Shown here in pieces: positions 36,964-45,248 of a stretch of DNA of 64,000 bases (the stretch's first letter is position 1; each line of letters starts with the position of its first letter). A program made the translations under genes and the position numbers. The stretch covers positions 124,001 to 188,000 of the forward strand of contig NZ_PGVE01000064.1 in assembly GCF_002860255.1 (NCBI RefSeq). Direction: 5' to 3'. This DNA is from Neobacillus cucumis. GTDB taxonomy: Bacteria > Bacillota > Bacilli > Bacillales > Cytobacillaceae. Under the pieces are notes generated by a model, which saw nothing but the letters and a program-made list of their open reading frames with translations, had not been told where the DNA came from and did no database searches.

Positions 36964-37662
36964 ATGACTTTCACTATAACATCTGATTCATTAGTTAGAG
37001 ATATTGTAAACGAAATTCCAAAAGCAAGTGATATTTTTAAGAAAAACCGCATAGATTTTTGCTGCGGCGGAAACATCCCACTCTCACAAGCAGCCGTTCA
37101 AAACGGTCTAAACCTAGAGAATATCCTTGAAGAATTAAAGATTGTTTTTGAAAAATATGAAAATACAGAGAAAGATGTAGAGGTATGGACAGATTCCGAT
37201 TCCCATACCATCATTGATCATGTAATAACTAATTACCATCGTACTTCTGAGGAAGAATTAACCATGTTAAGCCCATATGTAACTAAGGTTGCACGCGTGC
37301 ACGGTGCACATCACCCTGAGCTTGTGAAAATGAACGAATTATTTTATGAGTTCAAAAAGGAATTGCTTGAACATATGGCTAAAGAAGAAGAAATCGTGTT
37401 CCCACTAATTAAACAGCTTGCTGATGGTACTGCCCCAAATCCTGAGGAAGCCATCCGTATGATCGACGAGCTTGAAAAAGAACATGACCATGCCGGTGAA
37501 CTCTTGCGACAAATTCGTGCCGTTACATCTGATTATGCCCTTCCAATCGATGCCTGTGGCACTTACAGACTAGTTTATGCCCGCCTTGAATCATTAGAAA
37601 GCTTGACCTTTATGCATGTGCATCTTGAAAACAATATATTATTCCCAAGATATCTAAGCTAA
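36964..37662 (+). CDS. ric: Iron-sulfur cluster repair di-iron protein Ric (ScdA/YtfE family)
   Basis: A 232-residue protein from an ATG with AAGGAGG eight bases upstream; the frame opens 45 bases before. The N-terminal ScdA domain has the DFCCGG motif (residues 31-36). The hemerythrin-like domain carries the di-iron ligands in ITNYHRT, VHGAHHPEL, HMAKEEEIVFP, EKEHDHAGE and HVHLENN. It repairs Fe-S clusters damaged by NO or oxidants, a role that suits anaerobic nitrate/nitrite growth. An FNR box sits at -41.5. Confidence 0.93.
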   Translation: MTFTITSDSLVRDIVNEIPKASDIFKKNRIDFCCGGNIPLSQAAVQNGLNLENILEELKIVFEKYENTEKDVEVWTDSDSHTIIDHVITNYHRTSEEELTMLSPYVTKVARVHGAHHPELVKMNELFYEFKKELLEHMAKEEEIVFPLIKQLADGTAPNPEEAIRMIDELEKEHDHAGELLRQIRAVTSDYALPIDACGTYRLVYARLESLESLTFMHVHLENNILFPRYLS

Positions 37663-37668
37663 TTTGAT

Positions 37669-37698
37669 CACCCCGCTTTCATAGCGGGTATTTTTTTA
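37669..37698 (+). terminator. Terminator of ric
   Basis: CCCGCT and AGCGGG arms with TTTTTTT following. Confidence 0.8.
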
Positions 37699-37701
37699 CA
37701 G

Positions 37702-37731
37702 AAAAATAGCTCTCTTTTAAAAGAGAGCTAT
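37702..37731 (-). terminator. Terminator of moaA
   Basis: A perfect 26-base palindrome (ATAGCTCTCTTTT and its complement) overlapping the moaA stop codon; on the minus strand a TTTTTC tract follows. Confidence 0.8.
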
Positions 37732-38744
37732 CCGCCTATATAGGACATTTCGATTTTTTTGCGATTATTATTCGTTTCCGCGGTTCTTTCATCTGAATAT
37801 CTATCATCCCGGCCATTCCATATTGCCGTAATCCGTTCTGTTATTTGTTCATCTGTCGCCCCATTTCTCATGAAATTACGAATATCATGACCGTTTCCAT
37901 TAAACAAACAGGTAAAGATTTGTCCATTTGCAGACAGACGGGACCGAGTACAGCTTGAGCAGAAAGACTCCGAAACAGATGTAATAAACCCGACATTGAC
38001 AGCCTTATCTTTATATTTGTAAAGTTTGGCTACTTCACCAAAATAAGCTGGTCCTACCGGTTCTAGCTCAAACCGTTCTTTCAATAAATGATATATTTGT
38101 TTTTTAGTTATCACATCATCCATTTTCCAGCCGTTTGTTGAACCTACGTCCATATATTCAATATAGCGAAGCTCTAAACCATGTTCTTTACAGTATTCGG
38201 CCATTGGAATAATTTCTGTATCGTTTAAACCCTTTTTAACAACCATATTGATTTTGACTCCGAGTCCAGCCTGTTTGGCTGCCTCAATACCCTCGAGTAC
38301 AGGGGTGGTACCTACTCCTCGCCCATTAATTTGACCGAACAATTCATCGTTTAACGAATCAAGGCTGACATTTACCCGTTTAAGACCAGCATCTTTTAAT
38401 TCTTTTGCAAATTTTGGAAGCAAAACACCATTAGTTGTTAGACCGATATCACTAAGTCCTTCAATGGCTGAAAGCTTTTCCACTAATAGAGGCAGGTCCT
38501 TTCGAAGCAGTGGTTCACCGCCTGTTATACGTATTTTTTCAACACCTAAACTAACAAATATTTTCCCCAAGCGTTCAATTTCCTCATAAGTTAATAATGC
38601 ACTTCTAGGCAGAAATTCAAAATCAGGACCAAATTTCTCCGCAGGCATGCAGTACTGACAACGAAAGTTACAGCGGTCAATAACGGAAATTCTTAAGTCA
38701 TGCAGGGGTCTATTTAATTTATCTTTAATAATGGTTCTCTCCAA
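37728..38744 (-). CDS. moaA: GTP 3',8-cyclase MoaA
   Basis: A 338-residue radical SAM enzyme that makes the first molybdopterin precursor from GTP. The SAM cluster cysteines are in CNFRCQYC (CX3CX2C), the second cluster in [21 protein letters not shown], and the protein ends with the double glycine (SYIGG) needed for activity. The frame opens at an ATG 38759 lacking a ribosome site; TTG 38744 has GGAG nine bases upstream and is preferred, although this is not certain. Companion genes moaC and moaE are not in the window. Confidence 0.93.
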   Translation of the reverse strand: MERTIIKDKLNRPLHDLRISVIDRCNFRCQYCMPAEKFGPDFEFLPRSALLTYEEIERLGKIFVSLGVEKIRITGGEPLLRKDLPLLVEKLSAIEGLSDIGLTTNGVLLPKFAKELKDAGLKRVNVSLDSLNDELFGQINGRGVGTTPVLEGIEAAKQAGLGVKINMVVKKGLNDTEIIPMAEYCKEHGLELRYIEYMDVGSTNGWKMDDVITKKQIYHLLKERFELEPVGPAYFGEVAKLYKYKDKAVNVGFITSVSESFCSSCTRSRLSANGQIFTCLFNGNGHDIRNFMRNGATDEQITERITAIWNGRDDRYSDERTAETNNNRKKIEMSYIGG

Positions 38745-38759
38745 AAATATCAACTCCAT

Positions 38760-39138
38760 TATATTAAAAGGAAGCTATATGGTTAGTGTAACAGGTTTTC
38801 AAAGTAAAGACTGTTAATTTATTCACTATATACATTCATATTAACTACTCTAATCTTAACAGATGTTTATCTTTGAATAAATGATTGTTTTGGAAAGTAT
38901 CTCTTCGTAATGACCTTATATGAAAAGCAACAATCTATGCGAAAATAGCCTTGGAAGTGATCTGTCGCTATTTCTTTCATTCCCTTTGTTTTAAAATACA
39001 AACGGTTTTAGAAAAAAATCCCTTTAGGTTTTCACTATATTGTCATTGTTTACTCCGTTTTATGAACCTGTCTTAAGTTAGAATAAGATTACAAATAAAA
39101 ATGCGGATATTGTATATAAATATTACGAGGGGAAGAAA
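38760..39138. other. Intergenic region between moaA and the second fnr, with a MITE remnant
   Basis: These 379 bases carry a remnant of the MITE-like element at about 38901-38953, reported separately. I saw no FNR box and no clear promoter; a T-rich stretch and AT-rich blocks fill the rest. Confidence 0.5.
38901..38953. repeat. Remnant of the MITE-like element (both ends, interior lost)
   Basis: CTCTTCGTAA followed about 17 bases later by AAAAGCAACAATCTATGCG and AAAATAGCCTTG. These correspond to the left and right ends of the 170 bp element with its middle deleted. The right end matches 6725-6757 in most positions. Confidence 0.55.
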
Positions 39139-39837
39139 ATGACGTTGACTATAAAACCCACCCATTCAATTGAAATAAAAGAATTACTAACGTTTGCTGA
39201 TCGGAAGTTTAGAAGTGAGAGGGGAACTTTTCTCTTTCAAGAAGGAATGGCAGCAGAAGAGCTTTATATTATTCTTTCCGGCAAAATTCAAATCAGTAAA
39301 ATTACTTCGGATGGACGTGAACTTTCGTTACGGATTTGCGGAGCAAACGATATTTGTGGTGAATTAACTTTATTTACTGACAATCCCAAATATTTGTTAA
39401 GTGCAAAAGTTCTTGAAGAAGGCGAAGTGGCTGCCATTAAAAAAGATATTATTGAAAGTGAGATATTCCAGAACAGTAAACTTGCGTTTGAATTTATGAA
39501 ATGGATGAGTGACCACTTTCGTAAAACTCAAACTAAATTTCGTGACCTTGTATTAAATGGCAAACGAGGTGCCTTATTCTCAACACTAATTAGAATGTCA
39601 AATAGTTATGGCATCCAGAAAAATCAGGAAATTTTAATTGACCTTCCTCTTACCAATCAAGAGCTCGCTAATTTTTGTGGGACCTCCCGTGAAAGTACGA
39701 ACCGAATTCTAAGTGAATTAAAACGAGACAAAATTATTTCTGTTAAAAAGGGGAAAATCTCCATTTTAAATTTACAATATTTAAAGGACGAAATTGGCTG
39801 TGAAAACTGTTCGGCTGTATATTGCAATATTGAATAG
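39139..39837 (+). CDS. Fe-S oxygen sensor, Crp/Fnr family (FNR 2)
   Basis: A 232-residue paralogue of the protein at 33123, alike along the whole length. It keeps the helix-turn-helix (LPLTNQELANFCGTSREST), Asp136 in KFRDLVL, and the cluster cysteines Cys221, Cys224 and Cys229 (CENCSAVYC). Both should sense oxygen. The recognition helix differs slightly (REVVNRLLSEL against RESTNRILSEL), so target sites could be similar but not equal. Starts with ATG after GAGGGG. No FNR site seen in its own promoter. Confidence 0.9.
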   Translation: MTLTIKPTHSIEIKELLTFADRKFRSERGTFLFQEGMAAEELYIILSGKIQISKITSDGRELSLRICGANDICGELTLFTDNPKYLLSAKVLEEGEVAAIKKDIIESEIFQNSKLAFEFMKWMSDHFRKTQTKFRDLVLNGKRGALFSTLIRMSNSYGIQKNQEILIDLPLTNQELANFCGTSRESTNRILSELKRDKIISVKKGKISILNLQYLKDEIGCENCSAVYCNIE

Positions 39838-39856
39838 TTATAATTATTTTATATAC

Positions 39857-39885
39857 AAGGCTGTCTCGCATTCCGAGGCAGCCCA
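39857..39885 (+). terminator. Hairpin after the second fnr
   Basis: GGCTGTCTCG and CGAGGCAGCC pair with one G-U around CATTC; a T-rich segment (CATTTATTTATATT) follows. It probably ends both the fnr and the convergent radical SAM transcript. Confidence 0.65.
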
Positions 39886-39895
39886 TTTATTTATA

Positions 39896-41023
39896 TTAAT
39901 TTTTTTCCTGTTTCTCTCTTAATGCTTTTGGAACATAGACGCAGAATGGTTCACTCTCAAGGTAATCTCCTGTCATTGCATATGCTCTAGACCTAGAACC
40001 ACCACAAACGTAACGGAACTCACACACACCGCATTTTCCTTTAAAGCCGTCTGGATTTCTTAATGCCTTAAAAATGGGTGATTCACGATATATTTCTGCT
40101 AATGGAGTTTCTCTAATATTCCCAGCTTTGACTGGTAAAAGTCCACTTGGATATACATCCCCAATATGGGATATAAACACAAAACCATTTCCATCATTCA
40201 CACCTTTAGGAGCCCTTCCAAGACCGTCAATCGAACCAGTTAAACCTTTTTCAGTTAAGGCACTTAAATAATCAATCTCATTGTTTTTTTCCTTTGCTTC
40301 ACGCATTTTCTGCTGAATAACAACACGGCGGTAGTGCATGGCCTCCGTTGTTTTTATATCGAAAGAAACACGTTTGCTTAAGTCATATAGCCATCTTAAT
40401 ACTCTTTCATGATCCACAGGTGAGATCATATCGCTCACTTGGCCTCGGCCAGTTGGAACTAGAAAAAAGACACTCCATAGTACACAATTTAAATCCTCAA
40501 CCAATTTAGACATTTCTTCTAAGTAATCAACATTATATTTAGAAATAACCGTATTAATTTGAATAGGTATTTTCAGCTCATGCAGGTATTTTATTCGTTC
40601 CATTGTCAAAGCAAATGAACCAGCCGTTCCACGAAAATGGTCATGAATTTCAGCCGTTGGCCCATCAATACTGAAAGCCCAGCGTGAAAGTCCAACCTCT
40701 TTTGCCTTTTCAATTGCTTCTTTTGTAACATTCGGGGTAGCACTTGGAGTCATCGATACCCGGACTCCCTTTTCTACCGCATATTTAGCAATTTCAAAGA
40801 TATCGTCCCGCATTAAAGGGTCTCCTCCTGTAAATACCAGGATAGGGTTATTCATATCATAAATTTGATCTATTAAGTTTTTGCCTTCTTCAAATGTAAG
40901 TTCACGTGGATCACGTATGTATTGGGCATCCGCACGGCAGTGCAAACATTTTAGCTGGCAAGCACGCGTTAATTCCCAAATTACAATAAACGGATCTTTA
41001 TTAAAATCACGATTAAAAGACAT
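39896..41023 (-). CDS. Radical SAM/SPASM enzyme, AhbD/NirJ-like or TIGR04053-like
   Basis: A 375-residue radical SAM protein. The SAM cluster is C22-X3-C26-X2-C29 (CQLKCLHC) in the context WELTRACQLK that recalls haem-pathway enzymes AhbC/AhbD and NirJ. A SPASM-type C-terminal region has more cysteines (CGVCEFRYVCGGSR and FCVYVP). Substrate unknown; candidates are a tetrapyrrole side chain, a peptide or a metal cofactor. An FNR-type promoter lies immediately upstream, so the reaction is probably used under oxygen limitation. The coding region starts with ATG after GGGAGG. Confidence 0.85.
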   Translation of the reverse strand: MSFNRDFNKDPFIVIWELTRACQLKCLHCRADAQYIRDPRELTFEEGKNLIDQIYDMNNPILVFTGGDPLMRDDIFEIAKYAVEKGVRVSMTPSATPNVTKEAIEKAKEVGLSRWAFSIDGPTAEIHDHFRGTAGSFALTMERIKYLHELKIPIQINTVISKYNVDYLEEMSKLVEDLNCVLWSVFFLVPTGRGQVSDMISPVDHERVLRWLYDLSKRVSFDIKTTEAMHYRRVVIQQKMREAKEKNNEIDYLSALTEKGLTGSIDGLGRAPKGVNDGNGFVFISHIGDVYPSGLLPVKAGNIRETPLAEIYRESPIFKALRNPDGFKGKCGVCEFRYVCGGSRSRAYAMTGDYLESEPFCVYVPKALREKQEKN

Positions 41024-41078
41024 TTGAAACGCCTCCCTAATCAGTCATTTTCCATTTCAATTAGCCTTGATTAACTGT

Positions 41079-41121
41079 ATTATAATGTTGTTTATATATA
41101 AAAAAAGTGAATTACCTCACA
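41079..41121 (-). promoter_or_regulatory. FNR-dependent class II promoter of the radical SAM gene
   Basis: The minus strand reads TGTGA-GGTAAT-TCACT (41121-41106), an FNR box. A consensus TATAAT lies at 41084-41079. With transcription beginning near 41072 the box centre is 41.5 bases upstream. The same geometry occurs at ric. Confidence 0.8.
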
Positions 41122-41152
41122 TGCTAGAAAATATTTATGTATCTTTTGTGAC

Positions 41153-41188
41153 GAAAAAAACAGCAGATGAATGTATCTGCTGTTTTCA
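41153..41188 (-). terminator. Terminator of yitW
   Basis: AAACAGCAGAT and ATCTGCTGTTT arms with a 6-base loop; seven Ts follow on the minus strand. It separates yitW from the FNR promoter of the next gene. Confidence 0.85.
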
Positions 41189-41208
41189 TTATTATTATTT
41201 TTTTATCC

Positions 41209-41517
41209 TTAGCGAATTCCTAAAGCAATTTTTGCATAACGGGACATCATATCTTTGTTCCAAGGCGGGTTCCAAACGATGTTAACATCGACATCTTTAA
41301 TTTCAGGAATATCTGCCAAAGCTCGTTTTACTTGGTCTACAATGGTACCAGCCAGCGGACACCCCATTGCCGTTAAAGTCATGGTGATCGCAGCTAATCC
41401 TTCTTCGTTCATATCAACATCGTAGACTAAGCCTAAATTAACAATATCTACACCCAACTCTGGGTCGATAACAAGCTCTAATGCGCCCATTATATTCTCT
41501 TTTAACTCTTCATTCAT
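41209..41517 (-). CDS. yitW: MIP18/DUF59 family metal-sulfur cluster assembly factor (YitW)
   Basis: A 102-residue DUF59 protein. The conserved segments are VIDPELGVDIVNLGLVYDV, MTLTAMGCPLAGTIVDQV and VNIVWNPPW; the cysteine in MGCP is the usual ligand site. Family members (SufT, PaaD, YitW) support Fe-S protein maturation. Located beside yitU as in B. subtilis. Ribosome site AAGGAGTG precedes the ATG. Its own terminator follows. Confidence 0.9.
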   Translation of the reverse strand: MNEELKENIMGALELVIDPELGVDIVNLGLVYDVDMNEEGLAAITMTLTAMGCPLAGTIVDQVKRALADIPEIKDVDVNIVWNPPWNKDMMSRYAKIALGIR

Positions 41518-41829
41518 ATGGTAACACTCCTTATTGACCTTTATTTTAATAAACGCTTAAACCTACCTTGCACTGCTTTTGGTTGGCCTATTCACTTGTG
41601 GTAAACTTTAACCTAAAGCATTTCAGTAAAATAAGTATATCTTTTTTAACCATTAGCTGGTGTGAATTTTTTTACAGCCTGGCTATTAAATTGTTAACAT
41701 AGTAAGTACAGGAATATTTATCCGATACTTCCAATGAAACACTTTCGTAATGGTAGTGTATCATGTAGACAAAATTTTTTCTAAACCCAAGCATTATATA
41801 ATTAAATTCTTAAAAAAGAAGGTGTCCAG
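41518..41829. other. Intergenic region between divergent yitW and yitU
   Basis: These 312 bases hold no plausible gene. Both promoters should lie here; TATATAATTAAAT near 41795-41810 could be the yitU -10 region. No hairpin or known operator was seen. Confidence 0.45.
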
Positions 41830-42639
41830 GTGGCAGAAAAACATTTAATTGCATTAGATTTAGATGGGACATTATTAAAAGATGATAAAACCATTTCCCC
41901 TAGAAATAAGAAAATTATTGAAAAAGCGAAAGCTAATGGCCATATCGTAATGATTGCAACAGGAAGACCTTTCCGCTCTAGTGAGATGTATTACCGAGAG
42001 TTGGAATTAGATACGCCAATTGTTAATTTTAACGGTGCATTTACACATCATCCCCTCGACCAAAATTGGGGCTTTTATCATGAACCTCTTGATGTTAAGG
42101 TAGCAAAAGAAATTGTAGATGCATGCAGAAGCTTCCAATTTCACAATATTATAGCAGAGGTAATGGATGATGTTTATTTCCATTATCATGATGAAAAGCT
42201 ATTAGAGCTCTTCAGCTTCGGAAAACCGAGGATCACAACAGGTGATTTGGCGAATTTTTTAACGGATTCACCTACAAGCTTGCTTATTCATACTGAAGAG
42301 GACCAGTTAAAGAAAATTCGTGATCACTTATCCGAAGTTCATGCTGAAGTCATCGAACAGCGGAGTTGGGCTGCACCTTGGCATGTAATTGAAATTATTA
42401 AGACCGGTTTGAATAAGGCTGTCGGGCTGAAAAAAGCAGCTGACTATTACGGGATTCCTGCCGATAGGATTGTTGCATTTGGTGACGAAGACAATGATTT
42501 AGAGATGCTGGAATACGCTGGTCATGGGATAGCAATGGGGAATGCCATTGCTCAGGTAAAAAATATAGCTAAAGGGGTTACTCTCAGTAACGAGGAAGAC
42601 GGCGTTGGAGAGTATTTAGCGGATTTGTTAAATTTGTAA
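41830..42639 (+). CDS. yitU: Cof-type HAD-superfamily phosphatase (YitU)
   Basis: A 269-residue HAD hydrolase of the Cof type (subfamily IIB). Motif I is ALDLDGTLLKDD (residues 8-19, Asp10 and Asp12), motif II ATGRP, motif III Lys near GLNKA and motif IV AFGDEDNDLEML. B. subtilis YitU is reported to dephosphorylate a riboflavin precursor; relatives act on sugar phosphates and nucleotides. The start is GTG after AAGGTG. Position next to yitW is as in B. subtilis. Confidence 0.9.
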   Translation: MAEKHLIALDLDGTLLKDDKTISPRNKKIIEKAKANGHIVMIATGRPFRSSEMYYRELELDTPIVNFNGAFTHHPLDQNWGFYHEPLDVKVAKEIVDACRSFQFHNIIAEVMDDVYFHYHDEKLLELFSFGKPRITTGDLANFLTDSPTSLLIHTEEDQLKKIRDHLSEVHAEVIEQRSWAAPWHVIEIIKTGLNKAVGLKKAADYYGIPADRIVAFGDEDNDLEMLEYAGHGIAMGNAIAQVKNIAKGVTLSNEEDGVGEYLADLLNL

Positions 42640-42786
42640 AGTTGAAATCATGTTTCATACAAGGAGTAAAAAAGTTCTTAATTTCGCCATTGTTTACCTA
42701 AATGAACCGGGAACGAGATGCGCATACTAGAATTGAGGCAGCAATGCTGTTTCAATTATAGCTTTGAGCATATTGGAGGGATTCGA

Positions 42787-42939
42787 ATGGGTAAATCAAA
42801 CAAATCAAAACGCTTTGTCCAACAAGGAGTGGATACAGTCAGCAAGCATGACGCTCGTATCCCATATCACATGACCTACGCTGAAGCGGAAGCTCAGAAG
42901 ATGGCCAATGTGCGCGAATCCTCACTTGGAGGAATATAA
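42787..42939 (+). CDS. Small conserved hypothetical protein
   Basis: Fifty residues from ATG at 42787 (frame open from 42718); GGAGG lies eight bases before it. It is polar and basic, starting MGKSNKSKRFVQQGVD and ending NVRESSLGGI. No membrane or metal motif. The next gene begins one base after its stop codon, whose own ribosome site is made by its last codons (GGAGG), so the two form an operon. I do not recognise the family; small basic spore or stress proteins of Bacillus have similar composition. Confidence 0.7.
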   Translation: MGKSNKSKRFVQQGVDTVSKHDARIPYHMTYAEAEAQKMANVRESSLGGI

Positions 42940-42940
42940 A

Positions 42941-43126
42941 ATGGGAAACCAATTGTTCCAGGAAGCCAGACGATTTGTTGAGATGGCGAAATCCGCCAGC
43001 CCTAATGACCTTGATTCTGCGGTAGCAAAGGCAAAGAACTCATTAAGTTCAGCTTATGCCAATTCCACTGTTGCAGAACAAGCACAGCTCCGACAAATGC
43101 AACAAGAGCTAGATCAGATTAGATAG
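42941..43126 (+). CDS. DUF3813-like small protein
   Basis: Sixty-one residues from ATG at 42941, with GGAGG at good spacing; the frame opens earlier at 42908. Pattern MGNQLFQEARRFVEMAKSAS, then helical segments rich in Ala, Gln and Leu, predicted to be an all-helical protein. I associate it with DUF3813, found between yitU and yitT in related species. Function unknown. Followed by a long hairpin at 43132. Confidence 0.75.
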   Translation: MGNQLFQEARRFVEMAKSASPNDLDSAVAKAKNSLSSAYANSTVAEQAQLRQMQQELDQIR

Positions 43127-43131
43127 GTAAG

Positions 43132-43178
43132 CAAAGCGCCCGTTTTAGCGATATCATCATCGCTAAAACGGGCGTTTG
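43132..43178. terminator. Long hairpin between convergent genes, no T run
   Basis: Arms of about 20 bp (GCGCCCGTTTTAGCGAT and ATCGCTAAAACGGGCG, extended by GCAAA/TTTGC) around ATCATC. No T run follows on either strand, so it is not a classical terminator, though it lies where transcripts from both sides should end. Confidence 0.6.
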
Positions 43179-43195
43179 CTCATTATCGGAAGAAT

Positions 43196-44038
43196 TTATT
43201 CCCTTCGAAAGAATCCATAGACTGCTGTGGTTTGAACGATATTCGTAAAAGCATTAGGGTCTACTTCTTGAATTATTCGTTCTAAATCAAAGAGTTCATA
43301 TCGAGTAATGACAATCATCAGCATATCTCTTGTTTCATTGGAAAATGCACCTTTTGCAGGGACCATTGTAATTCCCCTGACTAATTTGGCATGAATGGCT
43401 TTTTTCATTTCATCTGCCTTTTTTGTAATAATCATAGCTGTTAACTTGGCGTGTCTGGTATGAATGGCATCAATTACCCTGGTAGAAGTATATAAGGTAA
43501 CAAGAGTATAGAGTGCTTTTTCCCAGCCATAAAGAAAACCAGCCGTAATAATGATAATCCCGTTTAGGACAAACATATAGGGACCAACGGGTTTGTCCTT
43601 CATCCGGGAAAGGACCATTGCTATAATGTCAACTCCACCTGTTGAGGCACCCCATTTTAACGTGATCCCCACCCCAATAGCTAGTATAACCCCTCCAAAA
43701 ACAGCATTAAGTAAAATATCATGCGACACTTGCTTGATGGGAATCATAGAAAGAAATAAGGAAGTAAGCAAAACACTAATAAAACTGTAAACTGTAAATG
43801 ATTTCCCGACCTTTTTCCAGCCGAGAATGGCAACTGGAATATTTAATAGTAGTAATAAAAAACCCATGGAAACATGAATTGGAGTATAATCACTTAGTAC
43901 CTTTGAGAGTAATTGAGCAACACCCGTAAAACCGCTGGAATAAACATTCGCCGGTATAAGAAATAGATTCATGGCGACAGCATTTATTAATGCACCGGCA
44001 ATAACGATGACGATTTTTTTAGTTTGGAGCCAAAGCAA
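43196..44038 (-). CDS. yitT: YitT family membrane protein
   Basis: A 280-residue protein: five or six membrane helices in the first 200 residues (the DUF161 part: GALINAVAMNLFLIPANVYSSGFTG) and a cytosolic DUF2179 domain at the end (AKLTAMIITKKADEMKKAI onward). Start TTG is supported by GGGGGAG. The family is widespread in Firmicutes; function unsettled, a role in membrane transport is assumed. Located between yitU and yitS as in B. subtilis. Confidence 0.88.
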   Translation of the reverse strand: MLWLQTKKIVIVIAGALINAVAMNLFLIPANVYSSGFTGVAQLLSKVLSDYTPIHVSMGFLLLLLNIPVAILGWKKVGKSFTVYSFISVLLTSLFLSMIPIKQVSHDILLNAVFGGVILAIGVGITLKWGASTGGVDIIAMVLSRMKDKPVGPYMFVLNGIIIITAGFLYGWEKALYTLVTLYTSTRVIDAIHTRHAKLTAMIITKKADEMKKAIHAKLVRGITMVPAKGAFSNETRDMLMIVITRYELFDLERIIQEVDPNAFTNIVQTTAVYGFFRRE

Positions 44039-44155
44039 TGGAACTCCCCCTCACTTATTGATTTACAAACTGAATGGTTCTTCATTAAAAAATTGTAATT
44101 TAAAGATGAAACCGATAAACTGAAATTAAATATGATTGGAAAGCAGGTGAGCTTT

Positions 44156-45004
44156 ATGACAGTAAAAATACTTGCTGACAGTGCATGTGATTTACCGTTA
44201 AGTTTTTATGAAGAAAATAATGTTGTATTATTCCCACTAAAAGTACAAATTAATGACCAAGATTATGAAGATGTAAAAACCATTGATCCTAAAACTGTTT
44301 ATAATGCTATAAAAAGCGGGGTTGTACCAAAGACATCTCAGGTTTCTCCCCTTTTATTTGAAGAAGTTTTTACAGAAATGGCTGAAAAGGATGAAGATGG
44401 CATTTATATCGCCTTTTCCTCTGGATTATCTGGTACATATTCAACCGCTGTTATGATTCTTGACCAAGTAAAGGAAAAATATCCAAACTTCCAATTAACC
44501 ATTGTTGATACAAAGTGTGCATCGCTTGGAATTGGTCTTATTGTTTTAGAGGCGGCAAAACTTGCGCGTAATAATGCTTCTAAAGAGGAAATTCTAGCTG
44601 ATGTAAGATATAGAAGCGAACATATGGAACATATATTTACTGTAGAGGACTTAGGTTATTTAGCAAAGGGGGGCAGAGTTTCTAAAGCATCTGCATTTTT
44701 AGGCGGCTTATTAAATATTAAGCCGATTTTAAATATGGAGGACGGGAAACTTGTTCCAATTGAAAAAATAAGAGGTCAAAAGAAAGTATTCCGTCGGATT
44801 ATTGAAATTATGAAGGAACGGGGCTCAAACTTGAATGAGCAAATCATCGGTATCAGCCATGCAGATAGTGAAGCAACTGCACTAGAAGTAAAAGAGATGA
44901 TTGTTAATGAGTTCCACCCTAAGGAAGTTTATATCTCTTCCATCGGCTCGGCAATTGGATCCCATACCGGTTCTGGAACTATTTCTATTTTCTTTTTAAA
45001 ATAA
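44156..45004 (+). CDS. yitS: DegV family fatty-acid-binding protein (YitS)
   Basis: A 282-residue DegV protein. The start is ATG 44156 after AGGTGAG; the frame opens 24 bases earlier. DegV markers: ILADSACDLP at the start, KTSQVSPLLFEEVF and a YIAFSSGLSGTYSTAV segment, then YLAKGGRVSKASAFLGGLLNIKPIL. DegV proteins bind a fatty acid and, as FakB-type subunits, present it to the fatty-acid kinase FakA. It diverges from yitT. FakA is not in this window. Confidence 0.9.
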   Translation: MTVKILADSACDLPLSFYEENNVVLFPLKVQINDQDYEDVKTIDPKTVYNAIKSGVVPKTSQVSPLLFEEVFTEMAEKDEDGIYIAFSSGLSGTYSTAVMILDQVKEKYPNFQLTIVDTKCASLGIGLIVLEAAKLARNNASKEEILADVRYRSEHMEHIFTVEDLGYLAKGGRVSKASAFLGGLLNIKPILNMEDGKLVPIEKIRGQKKVFRRIIEIMKERGSNLNEQIIGISHADSEATALEVKEMIVNEFHPKEVYISSIGSAIGSHTGSGTISIFFLK

Positions 45005-45016
45005 ATATTAGGTAAA

Positions 45017-45045
45017 AAAAAGAGCGGGGGTCCCCCGCTCTTTCA
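45017..45045. terminator. Bidirectional terminator between yitS and the DUF3941 gene
   Basis: AAAGAGCGGGGG and CCCCCGCTCTTT arms around a single T, with A/T runs on both sides. Confidence 0.9.
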
Positions 45046-45177
45046 TTATTTATGATCTGTTTTCTTTGAGTATTGATTTTTTCCTGCTTGGCGATTTTTT
45101 TCTCGCATCATATTTTTTTCATGCCGCAAGGCGTTATTGTCCTGTGCTTTTTTATCGTTATCAGAAGTGTGTGGCAT
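45046..45177 (-). CDS. DUF3941 family protein
   Basis: Found by translating the minus strand: 43 residues, starting MPHTSDNDKKAQDNNALRHE and ending NQYSKKTDHK. The ATG has AAAGGAG eight bases upstream. The polar lysine/asparagine-rich composition with MMREKNRQAGKNQYSKK is the pattern I associate with DUF3941 of Bacillaceae. Very short, basic and probably unstructured; function unknown. Confidence 0.82.
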   Translation of the reverse strand: MPHTSDNDKKAQDNNALRHEKNMMREKNRQAGKNQYSKKTDHK

Positions 45178-45248
45178 ATCCTTACTCCTTTCTAAATCTC
45201 TTGCAAGACTATTGTCTGTCATTTAGAAAAAGAGTATGTAAGGAAACC

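Noticed and set aside
38760..39138. FNR box ahead of moaA or the second fnr
   Set aside because: Several TGTAA and TCACT fragments occur, but none form a TGTGA-N6-TCACA palindrome.
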